DNA of 64,000 nucleotides from Eubacterium multiforme (lineage in GTDB: Bacteria > Bacillota > Clostridia > Clostridiales > Clostridiaceae). The DNA is taken from NCBI RefSeq assembly GCF_030813415.1, contig NZ_JAUSUF010000012.1, positions 1 to 64,000 on the forward strand, in the 5' to 3' direction. Within the stretch, counting starts at the first letter, position 1; each line of letters opens with the position of its first letter. Below the pieces are notes generated by a model that worked only from the letters and a program-made list of their open reading frames with translations, did no database searches and was not told the DNA's origin. Position numbers and translations under genes: made by a program. Shown one piece after another: positions 6,344 to 14,849 of the stretch.

Positions 6344-6802
6344 GTGGATAAAACTGAAAAACTTAAACATAATATTTTAAGTAAATATAATAGTATTCGT
6401 GAATTTTCTAAAATAGTAGAAATACCAAGTACAACTTTAACAAGTGCATTAGATAAAGGTATCGGCGGAATGGCAGTTGACAGAATAATTAAAATTTGTG
6501 ATGTTTTAAATATAGATATCAAAACATTTGATCCACTAGAACCGTCTTCGCAAAATATTATTTTATCTAAAGATGAAGAAACTCACATAGACAACTTAAG
6601 AAAATTAAATGATATAGGGAAAAAGAAAGTTATTAATTACACAAAAGATTTAGTAGAAATGCCTAAGTATCAAAAAAAAATATGGGAAGAAGAAGGAAAA
6701 GAGCATCTTATGCCTATTGCTTGTCATAATGATAATTTATCAGATGAACAAAAAGAAAATATGGATAATATAATTGATGGCTTCCTAAAGAATAAAAAAT
6801 AA
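6344..6802 (+). CDS. Lysogenic repressor, XRE family (CI-like)
   Basis: A 152-residue protein with an N-terminal helix-turn-helix (about 4-60: KLKHNILSKYNSIREFSKIV ... MAVDRIIKICDVLNI). The rest is charged and helical; no S24 (LexA-like) self-cleavage domain is visible. This is the layout of repressors removed by a partner ImmA/IrrE-type peptidase, encoded next. The start is GTG at 6344 behind GAAAGGAG. It is divergent from cro across the operator array. It is expected to maintain lysogeny by repressing the early operon. Confidence 0.85.
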   Translation: MDKTEKLKHNILSKYNSIREFSKIVEIPSTTLTSALDKGIGGMAVDRIIKICDVLNIDIKTFDPLEPSSQNIILSKDEETHIDNLRKLNDIGKKKVINYTKDLVEMPKYQKKIWEEEGKEHLMPIACHNDNLSDEQKENMDNIIDGFLKNKK

Positions 6803-6825
6803 ATTTTAGATGGGGGTTGGGATTT

Positions 6826-7293
6826 ATGACAAGATATGAAAAATTACTAAATAGTGCCCATCTTCAAGGAATTAACGTTTATGAACTAGATCTAGGTATA
6901 GACATACCTTGCGGAAAATGTATTGGTAATAATATTATTATCAATAATAGAAGTACAGAAAAAGAAAAATTATGTGTCCTTCTAGAAGAATTAGGACATT
7001 TTAAATATACTATTGGAAATATAACTAATTTAAAAGACGTAAGAAACTTAAAGCAAGAATATACAGCAAGGAGCTTCGGCTACAATTCTTTAGTTGGTAT
7101 AACTAAACTAATCGAAGCTCATAAGTTAAGAATATCAAATCAAGATTTAGCAGAATATTTAGGAATCACCAATGAATTCCTCGTTGAAGCCTTGTCATAT
7201 TATGAACACAGATATGGTAATTGGTATCAAATAGATAATTATATAATTAGATTTAATCCACTAGGCGTACTTGAAAAACTTCAAGACTTCTAG
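6826..7293 (+). CDS. ImmA/IrrE-family peptidase-like protein
   Basis: A 155-residue protein of the ImmA/IrrE type, which in related mobile elements cleaves or inactivates the neighbouring repressor. The core motif reads LLEELGH at about 52-58, so the first histidine of the usual HExxH is a glutamate (E54); E55 and H58 remain. This variant occurs in phage members of the family as far as I recall. The ATG at 6826 is preferred over an in-frame TTG at 6817. It lies 23 bases after the repressor in one operon. Confidence 0.8.
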   Translation: MTRYEKLLNSAHLQGINVYELDLGIDIPCGKCIGNNIIINNRSTEKEKLCVLLEELGHFKYTIGNITNLKDVRNLKQEYTARSFGYNSLVGITKLIEAHKLRISNQDLAEYLGITNEFLVEALSYYEHRYGNWYQIDNYIIRFNPLGVLEKLQDF

Positions 7294-7344
7294 TGATTAA
7301 TTATAGATTTAAAAGAACATACATTCGGTTAAGGAGGTGCATTT

Positions 7345-7521
7345 ATGAAATTTGAAAACTTCGAAGTACAAGAAAAATACTATGAAATCCATAGAAAATA
7401 TGGAATCCTTCACAGTATCCCTACTAATAGAAATAAAATAGTAACTTATGAAGACTTAGAATTATTAGAAGAAGATTTCAAAAGATTATACGAAATTTTT
7501 TCTAATGAAAATGAATGGTAA
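7345..7521 (+). CDS. Small phage protein upstream of integrase, 58 aa
   Basis: A 58-codon frame from ATG at 7345 with an excellent AAGGAGGTG site to TAA at 7521. The product is acidic and Tyr/Phe-rich (MKFENFEVQEKYYEIHRKYG ... LEEDFKRLYEIFSNENEW). The end lies 16 bases before the integrase ATG, whose ribosome site begins just after this stop codon. No family is recognised. Strong initiation signals and tight spacing support it. Confidence 0.65.
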   Translation: MKFENFEVQEKYYEIHRKYGILHSIPTNRNKIVTYEDLELLEEDFKRLYEIFSNENEW

Positions 7522-7537
7522 AAAGGGAGTTGACTTT

Positions 7538-8677
7538 ATGCAGGGAAGTGTTAGAAAAAGAGGAAATACATGGTCTTACTGTTTTGATTTAGGTAAAATT
7601 AATGGTAAGAGAAAACGTAAAGAAAAGGGAGGTTTTAAAACTAAAACAGAAGCTCAAAAAGCTTTAAGGGAAGCTATAAATGATTATGAAAAATCGGGTT
7701 CTATAGTTGAAGAAAGTAATATAAGTGTATCTGATTATCTTGACTATTGGTTTGAAGAATATGTTATGGTAAATTGTAAATATAATACACAACAGACATA
7801 CAAAAGAATTATTGAAAAACATTTAAAACCATCTTTAGGAACTTATAAATTAAGGCTACTATCTCCAGCAAGTTTACAAGAATTTATAAATAAAAAATTT
7901 ATAAATGGTTTTTCAAAATCTAGTATAAGTAATTTTTATGGTGTTTTAAGTGGATCACTTAAAGCTGCTGTTTATCCATATCAGTTTATAAAAGAAAACC
8001 CAATGAAATATATTAAAATACCTAAAAAGAAAAACAATATTATAAAAGATGATACTGTAAAAATACTTACATTAGATGAATTTAAACAAATAGTAGAAAG
8101 ATTTCCTTTTGAAAGTAGCTTTTATATTCCTTTGGAAGTAGCTTTTAATACTGGTTTAAGGGCTGCCGAAGTTTGCGGATTAACTTGGGACTGTATAGAC
8201 TTTGATAATAAAACTCTTAAAGTGGAAAAAATTCTGATTGGTAAAGGAAAAGGTATATTTGAATTTGGAACTCCTAAAACAGAAAGTTCTAATAGAATAA
8301 TAGCAATAGGAGATACATTAATAAACATATTGAAAAAGAATAAATTATATCAAAAAGAAAACAAACTTAAATATGGAGAGTTTTATAAGGATTCTAATTT
8401 TGTATGTACAAAAGAAAATGGGACTAATATAACTACAGATAGCTTAAAATATTTAAGTAGAATTATTAATTATGAATTAGGCATTAAGTTTAATTTTCAT
8501 ATGTTAAGGCATACTCATGCAACAATGTTGCTTGAAAATGGTGCTAATATAAAAGATATTCAGCTTAGATTAGGTCATGCTAACTTATCCACAACAATGA
8601 ATACTTATTCACATGTTACAGAAAAAATGAAACATGATACTGTTAATATTTTAGAAAGCATTATTGCCGACAAATAA
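7538..8677 (+). CDS. int: Phage tyrosine integrase
   Basis: A 379-residue site-specific recombinase. The N-terminus (about 1-55, GSVRKRGNTWSYCFDLGKIN, KTKTEAQKAL) is the AP2-like arm-binding domain, followed by a SAM-like core-binding domain (about 60-165). The catalytic residues are seen: R208 in GLRAAEVCGL, H321 and R324 in HMLRH, H347 in LGHANLS, and Y357 in NTYSH. The start ATG at 7538 with site AGGGAG is preferred to an upstream ATG at 7505. It lies about 55 bases from the predicted attachment core, the usual position of an integrase gene in an integrated phage. Confidence 0.95.
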   Translation: MQGSVRKRGNTWSYCFDLGKINGKRKRKEKGGFKTKTEAQKALREAINDYEKSGSIVEESNISVSDYLDYWFEEYVMVNCKYNTQQTYKRIIEKHLKPSLGTYKLRLLSPASLQEFINKKFINGFSKSSISNFYGVLSGSLKAAVYPYQFIKENPMKYIKIPKKKNNIIKDDTVKILTLDEFKQIVERFPFESSFYIPLEVAFNTGLRAAEVCGLTWDCIDFDNKTLKVEKILIGKGKGIFEFGTPKTESSNRIIAIGDTLINILKKNKLYQKENKLKYGEFYKDSNFVCTKENGTNITTDSLKYLSRIINYELGIKFNFHMLRHTHATMLLENGANIKDIQLRLGHANLSTTMNTYSHVTEKMKHDTVNILESIIADK

Positions 8678-8705
8678 AAGTTTTGTCTGCAAATCGTCGA
8701 CAAAA
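8669..8705. repeat. Repeated GACAAA elements, possible integrase arm sites or terminator
   Basis: GACAAA occurs at 8669-8674, inverted TTTTGTC at 8681-8687 and GACAAAA at 8699-8705. The last two form a 7-bp inverted repeat with an 11-base spacer. They lie between the integrase stop and the predicted attachment core. They may be arm-type integrase sites, or the last two may form a bidirectional terminator between the convergent int and rlmCD genes. Confidence 0.45.
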
Positions 8706-8730
8706 ATACTTTCTAAATTATTTAATACCT

Positions 8731-8749
8731 TGTAAATAGCTTATTTACA
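8731..8749. other. Candidate phage attachment core (att) at the 3' end of rlmCD
   Basis: TGTAAAT and ATTTACA form a perfect 7-bp inverted repeat around the 5-base spacer AGCTT. This is the usual form of a tyrosine-recombinase crossover site. It spans the rlmCD stop codon (8741-8743) and lies 53 bases past the integrase stop. If correct, integration leaves rlmCD intact. The matching direct repeat on the other side of the phage lies outside the window. Confidence 0.55.
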
Positions 8750-10108
8750 GTATAGTAAAGCTACAGTTTCCACATGACTAGTCTCCGGAAACATATCAAC
8801 AGGCTGCACCATTACAGTTTCAAAGCCCTCAGACTCCAATATTTTAAGATCCCTAGCCAAAGTGCTTGGGTCACAAGAAACATAAACCACCCTCTTAGGT
8901 TTAACTCTAGAAATAGCATTAAGTAACTTGGCATCACAGCCCTTCCTTGGTGGGTCAACTACAACAACATCAGCCCTAACTCCATCATCAATAAGCTTTG
9001 GAATAACCTCTTCAGATTTACCTACAAAGAACTCTGCATTTTTAACATTATTCATTTTTGCATTTTCCCTTGCATTAACTATTGCAGGCTCTATTATTTC
9101 AACTCCATAAACCTTCTTAGCCTTTTGTGATAGGAAAAGTGTTATTGTTCCTGTACCACAGTAAGCATCAAAAACTGTTTCATCTCCAGTAAGTCCTGCA
9201 TATTCTAAAGCCTTTCCATATAAGACCTCTGTTTGTGTAGGATTAACTTGGAAAAATGAAAGAGGTGATATATTAAACTTAAAATCCCCTATATAATCTT
9301 GTATATAGTCATCTCCCCATAGTGTATAGCACTCTGGAGTAAGTATTACATTTGTATCTTTAGAATTTACATTAAGGACTATACTCTTTAATCCTTTTAT
9401 CTTTAATTCTAATTTTTCTATTAATGGACTTAAGTTTTTTAATTCTTTTCTAGTTGCAACTAACACAACCATAACTTCTCCAGTTTTAAAGCCCTTTCTT
9501 ACCATTACATGTCTTAAAAAGCCTTTTTTATCAAACTTTCCGTCTACAAAGGCTGGCTTTATTTTATATTCTTCTATCCACTCTCTAACTATCTTTACTA
9601 TTTCATCTGCTTCTTTTGTTTGTATTATACATTTTTCAATATCTATAATATTATGGCTTCTTGAAGCATAAAATCCAATGGATACTTTTCCATTAACCAT
9701 TCCAACAGGTAGCTGAACCTTATTTCTATAATTATATGGATTATACTCCATACCTAAAGGATATTTAACTATATCCTCTGATAGTCCACCTATCTTTTTT
9801 ATACAATCTTTAACTCTTTCCCATTTAAAGTTAAGCTGAGTCTTATAATCCATATGTTGAAGGCTGCATCCTCCACATCTTTTAAAATATTCACATTTAG
9901 GATTAACTCTTCCTTCTGCTTTTTCTAATATTTCTATAATTTTTCCATAAGCAAAATTTTTCTTAACCTTTACTATTTTAACTTTTACTTTTTCGTTTTT
10001 TAAGGCTCCTTCTATAAAAATTGGGTATCCTTCTATTTTTGCAATACCTTCTCCTTCGTAGCCTTGATCTATTATATCTAAAATATATTCATTATTCTTT
10101 ACAACCAT
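8741..10108 (-). CDS. rlmCD: 23S rRNA (uracil-5-)-methyltransferase RlmCD
   Basis: A 455-residue RumA/TrmA-family enzyme that methylates C5 of uracils in 23S rRNA using S-adenosylmethionine. An N-terminal TRAM RNA-binding domain (about 7-65) is followed by an iron-sulfur cysteine cluster (Cys72, Cys78, Cys81 and a later Cys). SAM-binding FDAYCGTGT, motif DPPRKGCD, and the catalytic SCDP (Cys near 412) are present. Length fits the family. The ATG at 10108 has site AGGTGAGG. The 3' end abuts the phage att site. Whether it modifies one or two positions cannot be told from sequence. Confidence 0.92.
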   Translation of the reverse strand: MVVKNNEYILDIIDQGYEGEGIAKIEGYPIFIEGALKNEKVKVKIVKVKKNFAYGKIIEILEKAEGRVNPKCEYFKRCGGCSLQHMDYKTQLNFKWERVKDCIKKIGGLSEDIVKYPLGMEYNPYNYRNKVQLPVGMVNGKVSIGFYASRSHNIIDIEKCIIQTKEADEIVKIVREWIEEYKIKPAFVDGKFDKKGFLRHVMVRKGFKTGEVMVVLVATRKELKNLSPLIEKLELKIKGLKSIVLNVNSKDTNVILTPECYTLWGDDYIQDYIGDFKFNISPLSFFQVNPTQTEVLYGKALEYAGLTGDETVFDAYCGTGTITLFLSQKAKKVYGVEIIEPAIVNARENAKMNNVKNAEFFVGKSEEVIPKLIDDGVRADVVVVDPPRKGCDAKLLNAISRVKPKRVVYVSCDPSTLARDLKILESEGFETVMVQPVDMFPETSHVETVALLYCK

Positions 10109-10165
10109 TTACCTCACCTTTTCTTATGATGTAATATCGATTAATTATATCATATATTCAAAAAA

Positions 10166-10190
10166 AGACTACTGATATAATCAGTAGTCT
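10166..10190 (-). terminator. Intrinsic terminator
   Basis: AGACTACTGA and TCAGTAGTCT form a perfect 10-bp stem with a 5-base loop, followed on the minus strand by a run of T (A-run at 10161-10166 on plus). It lies downstream of the 39-aa gene and before rlmCD. Confidence 0.9.
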
Positions 10191-10218
10191 GCAAATTTAA
10201 AATATTTAACTAATGTAT

Positions 10219-10338
10219 TTAACAATTTTTTATTTTTGATGAAAGTAATATTACTCCACCAACTCCTATAAGTACAGCAGCGCTTAATCCTAGTAATTTT
10301 GCAGCTTTCTTCTTGTTACAACATACTACACATTTCAT
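10219..10338 (-). CDS. Cys-rich membrane miniprotein, 39 aa
   Basis: A 39-codon frame from ATG at 10338 (site GAGGTGGAG) to TAA at 10219. The N-terminus has Cys3, Cys6 and Cys7 and a basic KKK stretch; residues 14-34 (KLLGLSAAVLIGVGGVILLSS) form one membrane segment; the last residue is Cys. It is followed directly by a strong terminator (10166-10190), so it appears to be a single-gene unit. No family is recognised. A metal- or redox-linked role is possible but not shown. Confidence 0.6.
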   Translation of the reverse strand: MKCVVCCNKKKAAKLLGLSAAVLIGVGGVILLSSKIKNC

Positions 10339-10453
10339 ATTGCTCCACCTCATTTTATAAATTATTATCCTATAGTTATATTTTACTATATATTATGATT
10401 TTACCCTTTTTTTGCTCTAATAATCTACTATTTTAAAATTTTTTAAGGTTATT

Positions 10454-10819
10454 TTAATATGACTCTATGAAGGTTTCACACTGTGTTTTAAAGTTTTCCT
10501 TTGAAGCATTTGAAATTATCATTAAATTTAATGCTTCACACCTTCCATCTCCATTATAAAAACACTTTCTTGCATTACAAGCTACAGTTGGACTCATCTT
10601 TATTTCATCATTTCCACTTATTATCTGCATAATCTCTCCAATGAAGTCTGTATTTCCTATAGCTTTTATTTCATTTGATAGTGTATCTATTTTAAAATTA
10701 CTACAGTATGTTTGATCTGAAGTATATGCACCATCACCATCTATTAATATATATTCAGCACCACATAATCCACCTTCATTATTAACACAATTATAAGCTG
10801 TACACCCTAATTTATTCAT
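10454..10819 (-). CDS. DUF1540 domain protein (two copies of the domain)
   Basis: A 121-residue protein with two copies of the cysteine-rich DUF1540 pattern: one near the N-terminus (LGCTAYNCVNNEGGLC ... TYCSNF) and one in the C-terminal 40 residues (VACNARKCFYNGDGRC ... TQCETF). Each has four cysteines spaced as in the family, which is thought to bind metal; the function is unknown. The ATG at 10819 is chosen because the AAGGGAGT site lies 9 bases upstream; a GTG at 10828 would be too close. It is common in clostridia. Confidence 0.85.
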   Translation of the reverse strand: MNKLGCTAYNCVNNEGGLCGAEYILIDGDGAYTSDQTYCSNFKIDTLSNEIKAIGNTDFIGEIMQIISGNDEIKMSPTVACNARKCFYNGDGRCEALNLMIISNASKENFKTQCETFIESY

Positions 10820-10876
10820 TATAATCACACTCCCTTTTTATATTATTTCCAAAGGCCTAGTGTGATTATTCATAAA

Positions 10877-12769
10877 TTAAAAAAGTACTCTTCCTTCATC
10901 AACTCTTTTAGTTACTTTTTCTTTATCTAAGTATTCTAAAAAAGGAACTAAATATTTTCTTTGTATATTTAAACTATCCTTTATTTCTCCTATGGTAGCT
11001 ACCCCTTTTTTGCTTAAGTATTCTTTAACTAAATCTTTTCCTTTTTGTACATATTCTTTATGAAATACAATATTTTCATTTATATATACTAAGTCTCCTC
11101 TATCTTTTAAATACTTAAATATTTTATTATATATAGCTTTTTCTTTATCATCTTTAATTACATCTTTAAACTTTGGTGTTGTAAAGCCATTTTCTAAGTA
11201 AGTATTTATTATTATTTCTTTTATTTGTTCTTCTCTCTTACTTAGTTTAGGTTCAAAACCTTTCTTAAATACATAATTTTCATTACTATCTATTAAATCT
11301 TTTTCTAACATTAAATTTATAAATTCATCAAAGGTTTCCTTTTTTAATTTTTTGCTAAATAATTTACTTTTACATTCTTCTTTCTTCATTCCAACCTTTA
11401 ATGGTTCTTCTTTATGATAATTTTCTAATGTTTTATTTAATTCTTCTGCCTTTTTTGTAAAGACTTTATTATGAATAACGCCTTCATTAAGAGCTATTAT
11501 TTTTTTATTATCTATTAATTTATTTAAAGAATCCTTTATTTCTTCCTCATCTTCTTTAAACTCCTTTAATAAATCTTTTAAAGTCTTTAGTCCTTCTTCT
11601 TTACTTATAGCAAGTTCTATTTTATCTTCTAATGAATCACTTTCCCTAGCCTTTAAATCTTTTATATAATTTAAATCTTCTCTTTTTGCTTTTTCAGCTA
11701 ATGAATTTAAAATAACTCCTCCACCTAGGGTAATCATTGGTGAATATGTTCTTAAAACTATTCTGTCTTTATCTTTACAACATATTTCTTTTTCTAACCT
11801 TATTTGACAATATTCGCAATCGCCACCCTTTAATTCATCCTTTTCTAGTATTATAATTCTTCCAATAACTTCTCTAGTGCCATGATGAACTCTTATTCTA
11901 TCCCTATTTTTAATTACCTTTTCACAATACTTTGGAATTGTTATTTTACAATCTATAATATATGTGCTACTTTCTTTTGAAACTTCACCTATAATTAAGC
12001 CTCTCTCTAAAAAGTCTTTGTCTACACCACTTAAATTTATAGCACATCTCTCTCCAGCTTCTGCAACATTTCTATCTTCTCCATGAACTTGTATCCCTCT
12101 TATTCTTCCAACTTTATTTCCTGGATAAAGCTCTATATCATCTCCAACCTTTGCTCTTCCTTCTAATATACTTCCTGTAACTACACTACCAAATCCCTTT
12201 ACAGTAAATACTCTATCTATAGGCATTCTAAAAAGTGCTTCCTTATCCTTTTCTTCAGTATTATTTACACACTCTTCAATAGTTTTTTTAAGGGTATCTA
12301 TTCCCTTTAAAGTTTTAGATGATACAGGAACTATAGGTGCATTTTCTAAAAATGATCCTTTAACAAAATTCTTTACTTCATCTTTAATAAATTCTAGCCA
12401 CTCATCATCAACTAAATCTATTTTTGTTAATACTACAACTCCATTTTTAACATTTAAGGTGTTTAATATATTAAAATGCTCTATAGTTTGTGGCATTATT
12501 CCATCATCTGCTGCAATAACAAATAACACTAAGTCAATGGAAGTAACACCAGCTACCATATTTTTTATAAACTTTTCATGACCTGGAACATCTATAATTC
12601 CAGCTCTTCTTCCATCAGAAAGAGAAAAATATGTATAACCATTGTTTATAGTTATTCCTCTTCTTTTTTCTTCTTCTAAAGTATCCATATCAAATCCAGT
12701 AAGTGCTTTTACTAAAGCTGTTTTACCATGATCTATATGTCCTGATGTTCCTATAACTATATGCTTCAT
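10877..12769 (-). CDS. selB: Selenocysteine-specific elongation factor SelB
   Basis: A 630-residue translation GTPase that brings Sec-tRNA to UGA codons marked by a SECIS element. The GTPase domain has G1 GHIDHGKT at 10-17, G3 DVPGHEKF and G4 LTKIDL. EF-Tu-like domains II and III follow (about 175-340), then the C-terminal winged-helix repeats that bind the SECIS RNA (about 370-630), ending KYLVPFLEYLDKEKVTKRVDEGRVLF in part. The ATG at 12769 has site AAAAGGAG. It follows selA by 21 bases in one operon. Confidence 0.96.
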   Translation of the reverse strand: MKHIVIGTSGHIDHGKTALVKALTGFDMDTLEEEKRRGITINNGYTYFSLSDGRRAGIIDVPGHEKFIKNMVAGVTSIDLVLFVIAADDGIMPQTIEHFNILNTLNVKNGVVVLTKIDLVDDEWLEFIKDEVKNFVKGSFLENAPIVPVSSKTLKGIDTLKKTIEECVNNTEEKDKEALFRMPIDRVFTVKGFGSVVTGSILEGRAKVGDDIELYPGNKVGRIRGIQVHGEDRNVAEAGERCAINLSGVDKDFLERGLIIGEVSKESSTYIIDCKITIPKYCEKVIKNRDRIRVHHGTREVIGRIIILEKDELKGGDCEYCQIRLEKEICCKDKDRIVLRTYSPMITLGGGVILNSLAEKAKREDLNYIKDLKARESDSLEDKIELAISKEEGLKTLKDLLKEFKEDEEEIKDSLNKLIDNKKIIALNEGVIHNKVFTKKAEELNKTLENYHKEEPLKVGMKKEECKSKLFSKKLKKETFDEFINLMLEKDLIDSNENYVFKKGFEPKLSKREEQIKEIIINTYLENGFTTPKFKDVIKDDKEKAIYNKIFKYLKDRGDLVYINENIVFHKEYVQKGKDLVKEYLSKKGVATIGEIKDSLNIQRKYLVPFLEYLDKEKVTKRVDEGRVLF

Positions 12770-12790
12770 ACAAATTCTCCTTTTCTTTTT

Positions 12791-14191
12791 CTATTGATGA
12801 TTTATATCTTTTAATTCAGTTAATGCATTTTTGATTATTTTAAAATCATCATTTATTAAGGTTCTTAAATGAATTAAAACTTTTCCTTTATTTACTCTTG
12901 TTATAATTGGAGTTTTATAATTTCTAAAATATTTTTCTAGCTCATCATCTCCAATTAAACTACTTTTAATAGAAATAGCATATCCATCTAATTTATAAGT
13001 TGGTAATGTTCCTCCACCTATAAAATCTTTTTCCTCTTCTAAATTTATTTCTAAGCTATCATTAACACCTTTTAGATACTCTAAAAGCTCCTCTCCCTTC
13101 ACTTTAAGTTCTTCCTTGCTTAAAGATATCATGTTTAGTGTTGGTACTTCTTTAAGTGCTTTTTCTTCATCTAAATAATAAAGTAGTGTTCCTTCTAATG
13201 CACCTAATGTAAATTTATCAACTCTTAAAGCTCTTAAAAGCTGATTCTTTTTAATTCTATCTATATACTTTTTCTTTCCAACTATAATTCCTGCCTGTGG
13301 TCCTCCCAAAAGCTTGTCCCCAGAAAAAGTAACTAAATCAACACCAGCTTCAACTGTTGCCTTAACTGTTTTTTCTTCATCAATTCCATATTTACTTAAA
13401 TTTATAAGTGCCCCACTTCCTAAATCCTCTATTACAGGTATATCGTACTTTTCTCCCATTTTACTAAGTTCTTCTGATTCTACTTCTTTAGTAAATCCAA
13501 CTATTTTAAAGTTAGAACTATGAACCTTTAATAAGGCTCCTGTATTTTCACTTATAGCATTCTCATAATCTAAAAGATGAGTTCTATTTGTTGTTCCAAC
13601 TTCCACAAGGGTAGCACCTGACATTTTCATAACTTCTGGTATTCTAAAGGACCCACCAATTTCAATAAGTTCTCCTCTTGATACTATTGCTTCTTTATCC
13701 TTTACTAACTCATTTAATACAATCATAACAGCTGCTGCATTATTGTTAACTATAACAGCTCCCTCTGCACCTGTAAGTTCTTTTAGTATACTTTCAACAT
13801 GATCATATCTTGAACCACGCTTTCCAAGTTCAATATCATATTCTAAATTGTTATAAGATTTTGCTACTTTAATAATATTTTTTATTGCATTATCACTTAA
13901 AAGAGAACGACCTAGATTAGTATGTATAACTATTCCTGTACCATTTATTACTGATTTTAATGATGCCTTTCTTTTATCCATTAAAGTTTCTTTTGCTTTT
14001 TTTATAATTTCTTCATTAATTACTGCCTCTTGTCTATTTTCATTTATTATTTCATTTCTATAAAAATCTAAGGCATTTCTTAAAGATTCTACTATCTCTT
14101 TCCTTGAAAACTTATCAAATAAAATTATTACTTCCTCATTTTCTAAAAGTAAATCCATCTTTGGTAATGCTCTTAATATCTCTCTATTCAT
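12791..14191 (-). CDS. selA: L-seryl-tRNA(Sec) selenium transferase SelA
   Basis: A 466-residue pyridoxal-phosphate enzyme that converts Ser-tRNA(Sec) to Sec-tRNA(Sec) using selenophosphate. The cofactor lysine is K293 in TFSGDKLLGGPQAG; other conserved stretches are NGTGIVIHTNLGRSLL (about 83-98) and NNNAAAVMI (about 149-157). The N-terminal helical region binds the tRNA. The ATG at 14191 has site AAAGGGTGG. It is upstream of selB, with tRNA-Sec divergent. A selD gene (selenophosphate synthetase) is needed and is not in this window. Confidence 0.96.
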   Translation of the reverse strand: MNREILRALPKMDLLLENEEVIILFDKFSRKEIVESLRNALDFYRNEIINENRQEAVINEEIIKKAKETLMDKRKASLKSVINGTGIVIHTNLGRSLLSDNAIKNIIKVAKSYNNLEYDIELGKRGSRYDHVESILKELTGAEGAVIVNNNAAAVMIVLNELVKDKEAIVSRGELIEIGGSFRIPEVMKMSGATLVEVGTTNRTHLLDYENAISENTGALLKVHSSNFKIVGFTKEVESEELSKMGEKYDIPVIEDLGSGALINLSKYGIDEEKTVKATVEAGVDLVTFSGDKLLGGPQAGIIVGKKKYIDRIKKNQLLRALRVDKFTLGALEGTLLYYLDEEKALKEVPTLNMISLSKEELKVKGEELLEYLKGVNDSLEINLEEEKDFIGGGTLPTYKLDGYAISIKSSLIGDDELEKYFRNYKTPIITRVNKGKVLIHLRTLINDDFKIIKNALTELKDINHQ

Positions 14192-14326
14192 ATAACCACC
14201 CTTTATTTATATTATTTTTTAATACCCTTTAGTTAATTTTCTAAGGTAAACCTTAACAAAACATATTATTTTGCTAATTTAATTTTACTAATTTTGTATT
14301 TTTTTATTATTTTACCATAAATTAGA

Positions 14327-14355
14327 TTGATTTTTTAATAATTTTGCATTATAAT
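14327..14355 (+). promoter_or_regulatory. Predicted promoter of tRNA-Sec
   Basis: TTGATT (14327-14332) and a consensus TATAAT (14350-14355) are separated by 17 bases, 14 bases upstream of the tRNA 5' end. Confidence 0.75.
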
Positions 14356-14368
14356 GAGTATGTTTCAT

Positions 14369-14465
14369 GGGGGTAGATAAGGACTGGTGTCTTTACAGGT
14401 CTTCAACACCTAGTTGTGGTACTAATACTATCATAGGTGGGTTCGATTCCCACATACTCCCGCCA
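14369..14465 (+). tRNA. selC: tRNA-Sec, anticodon TCA
   Basis: A 97-base tRNA with encoded CCA end. The anticodon loop CTTCAAC gives TCA at 14403-14405. The T arm is GTGGG TTCGATT CCCAC and the 3' strand is followed by discriminator G then CCA. The acceptor stem is 8 bases long with one G-U pair and a G-A closing mismatch, and a long variable arm (GTGGTA/TACTAT) is present. Eight-base acceptor, long variable arm and UCA anticodon together identify selenocysteine tRNA. Confidence 0.93.
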
Positions 14466-14485
14466 AATTATATTTAAATTTTATT

Positions 14486-14515
14486 AAATAAACACTTTAT
14501 TTAAAGTGTTTATTT
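14486..14515 (+). terminator. Intrinsic terminator of tRNA-Sec
   Basis: AAATAAACACTTT and AAAGTGTTTATTT form a 13-bp perfect stem with a 4-base loop, followed by TTTTG. It lies 21 bases after the tRNA CCA end. Confidence 0.85.
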
Positions 14516-14804
14516 TTTTGTCTTTCTATATATTATTATAGCCCTAATAAATATAATTGGAAATTATATTACAAAAATATATTTTTTAATTCAAATAAAA
14601 AGTATATATATCTTTATTTCTTATAAAATTTACCTAAAAATCAAATATTAGCTTAAAATAGGGTAAAAAAATAGCACCACTAAGGGTGCAATAGAATCAG
14701 TTGCCAATAATAATCATTAAATTTAAACGTATATCTTATAATATTAACATATATACTAACTAATATACAATACTTTTTTATTTAAATCAATATTTTTAAA
14801 ATAA
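14516..14804. other. Gene-free intergenic stretch between tRNA-Sec and pyk
   Basis: AT-rich with no supported coding frame. The only structures seen are the tRNA-Sec terminator at its left end, a minus-strand terminator-like hairpin at 14664-14689 and the pyk terminator at its right end. Confidence 0.7.
14664..14689 (-). terminator. Second minus-strand terminator-like hairpin downstream of pyk
   Basis: GCACC (14674-14678) and GGTGC (14685-14689) form a 5-bp stem with a 6-base loop; on the minus strand it is followed by a TATTTTTTT run. No gene lies just upstream on the minus strand, so it either backs up the pyk terminator or ends a short non-coding transcript. Confidence 0.5.
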
Positions 14805-14841
14805 AAAATAACCTTTAGAAATTAATTCTAAAGGTTATTTT
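14805..14841 (-). terminator. pyk terminator
   Basis: AAAATAACCTTTAGAA and TTCTAAAGGTTATTTT form a 16-bp perfect stem with a 5-base loop, 8 bases after the pyk stop codon. Confidence 0.9.
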
Positions 14842-14849
14842 ATTTTAAA

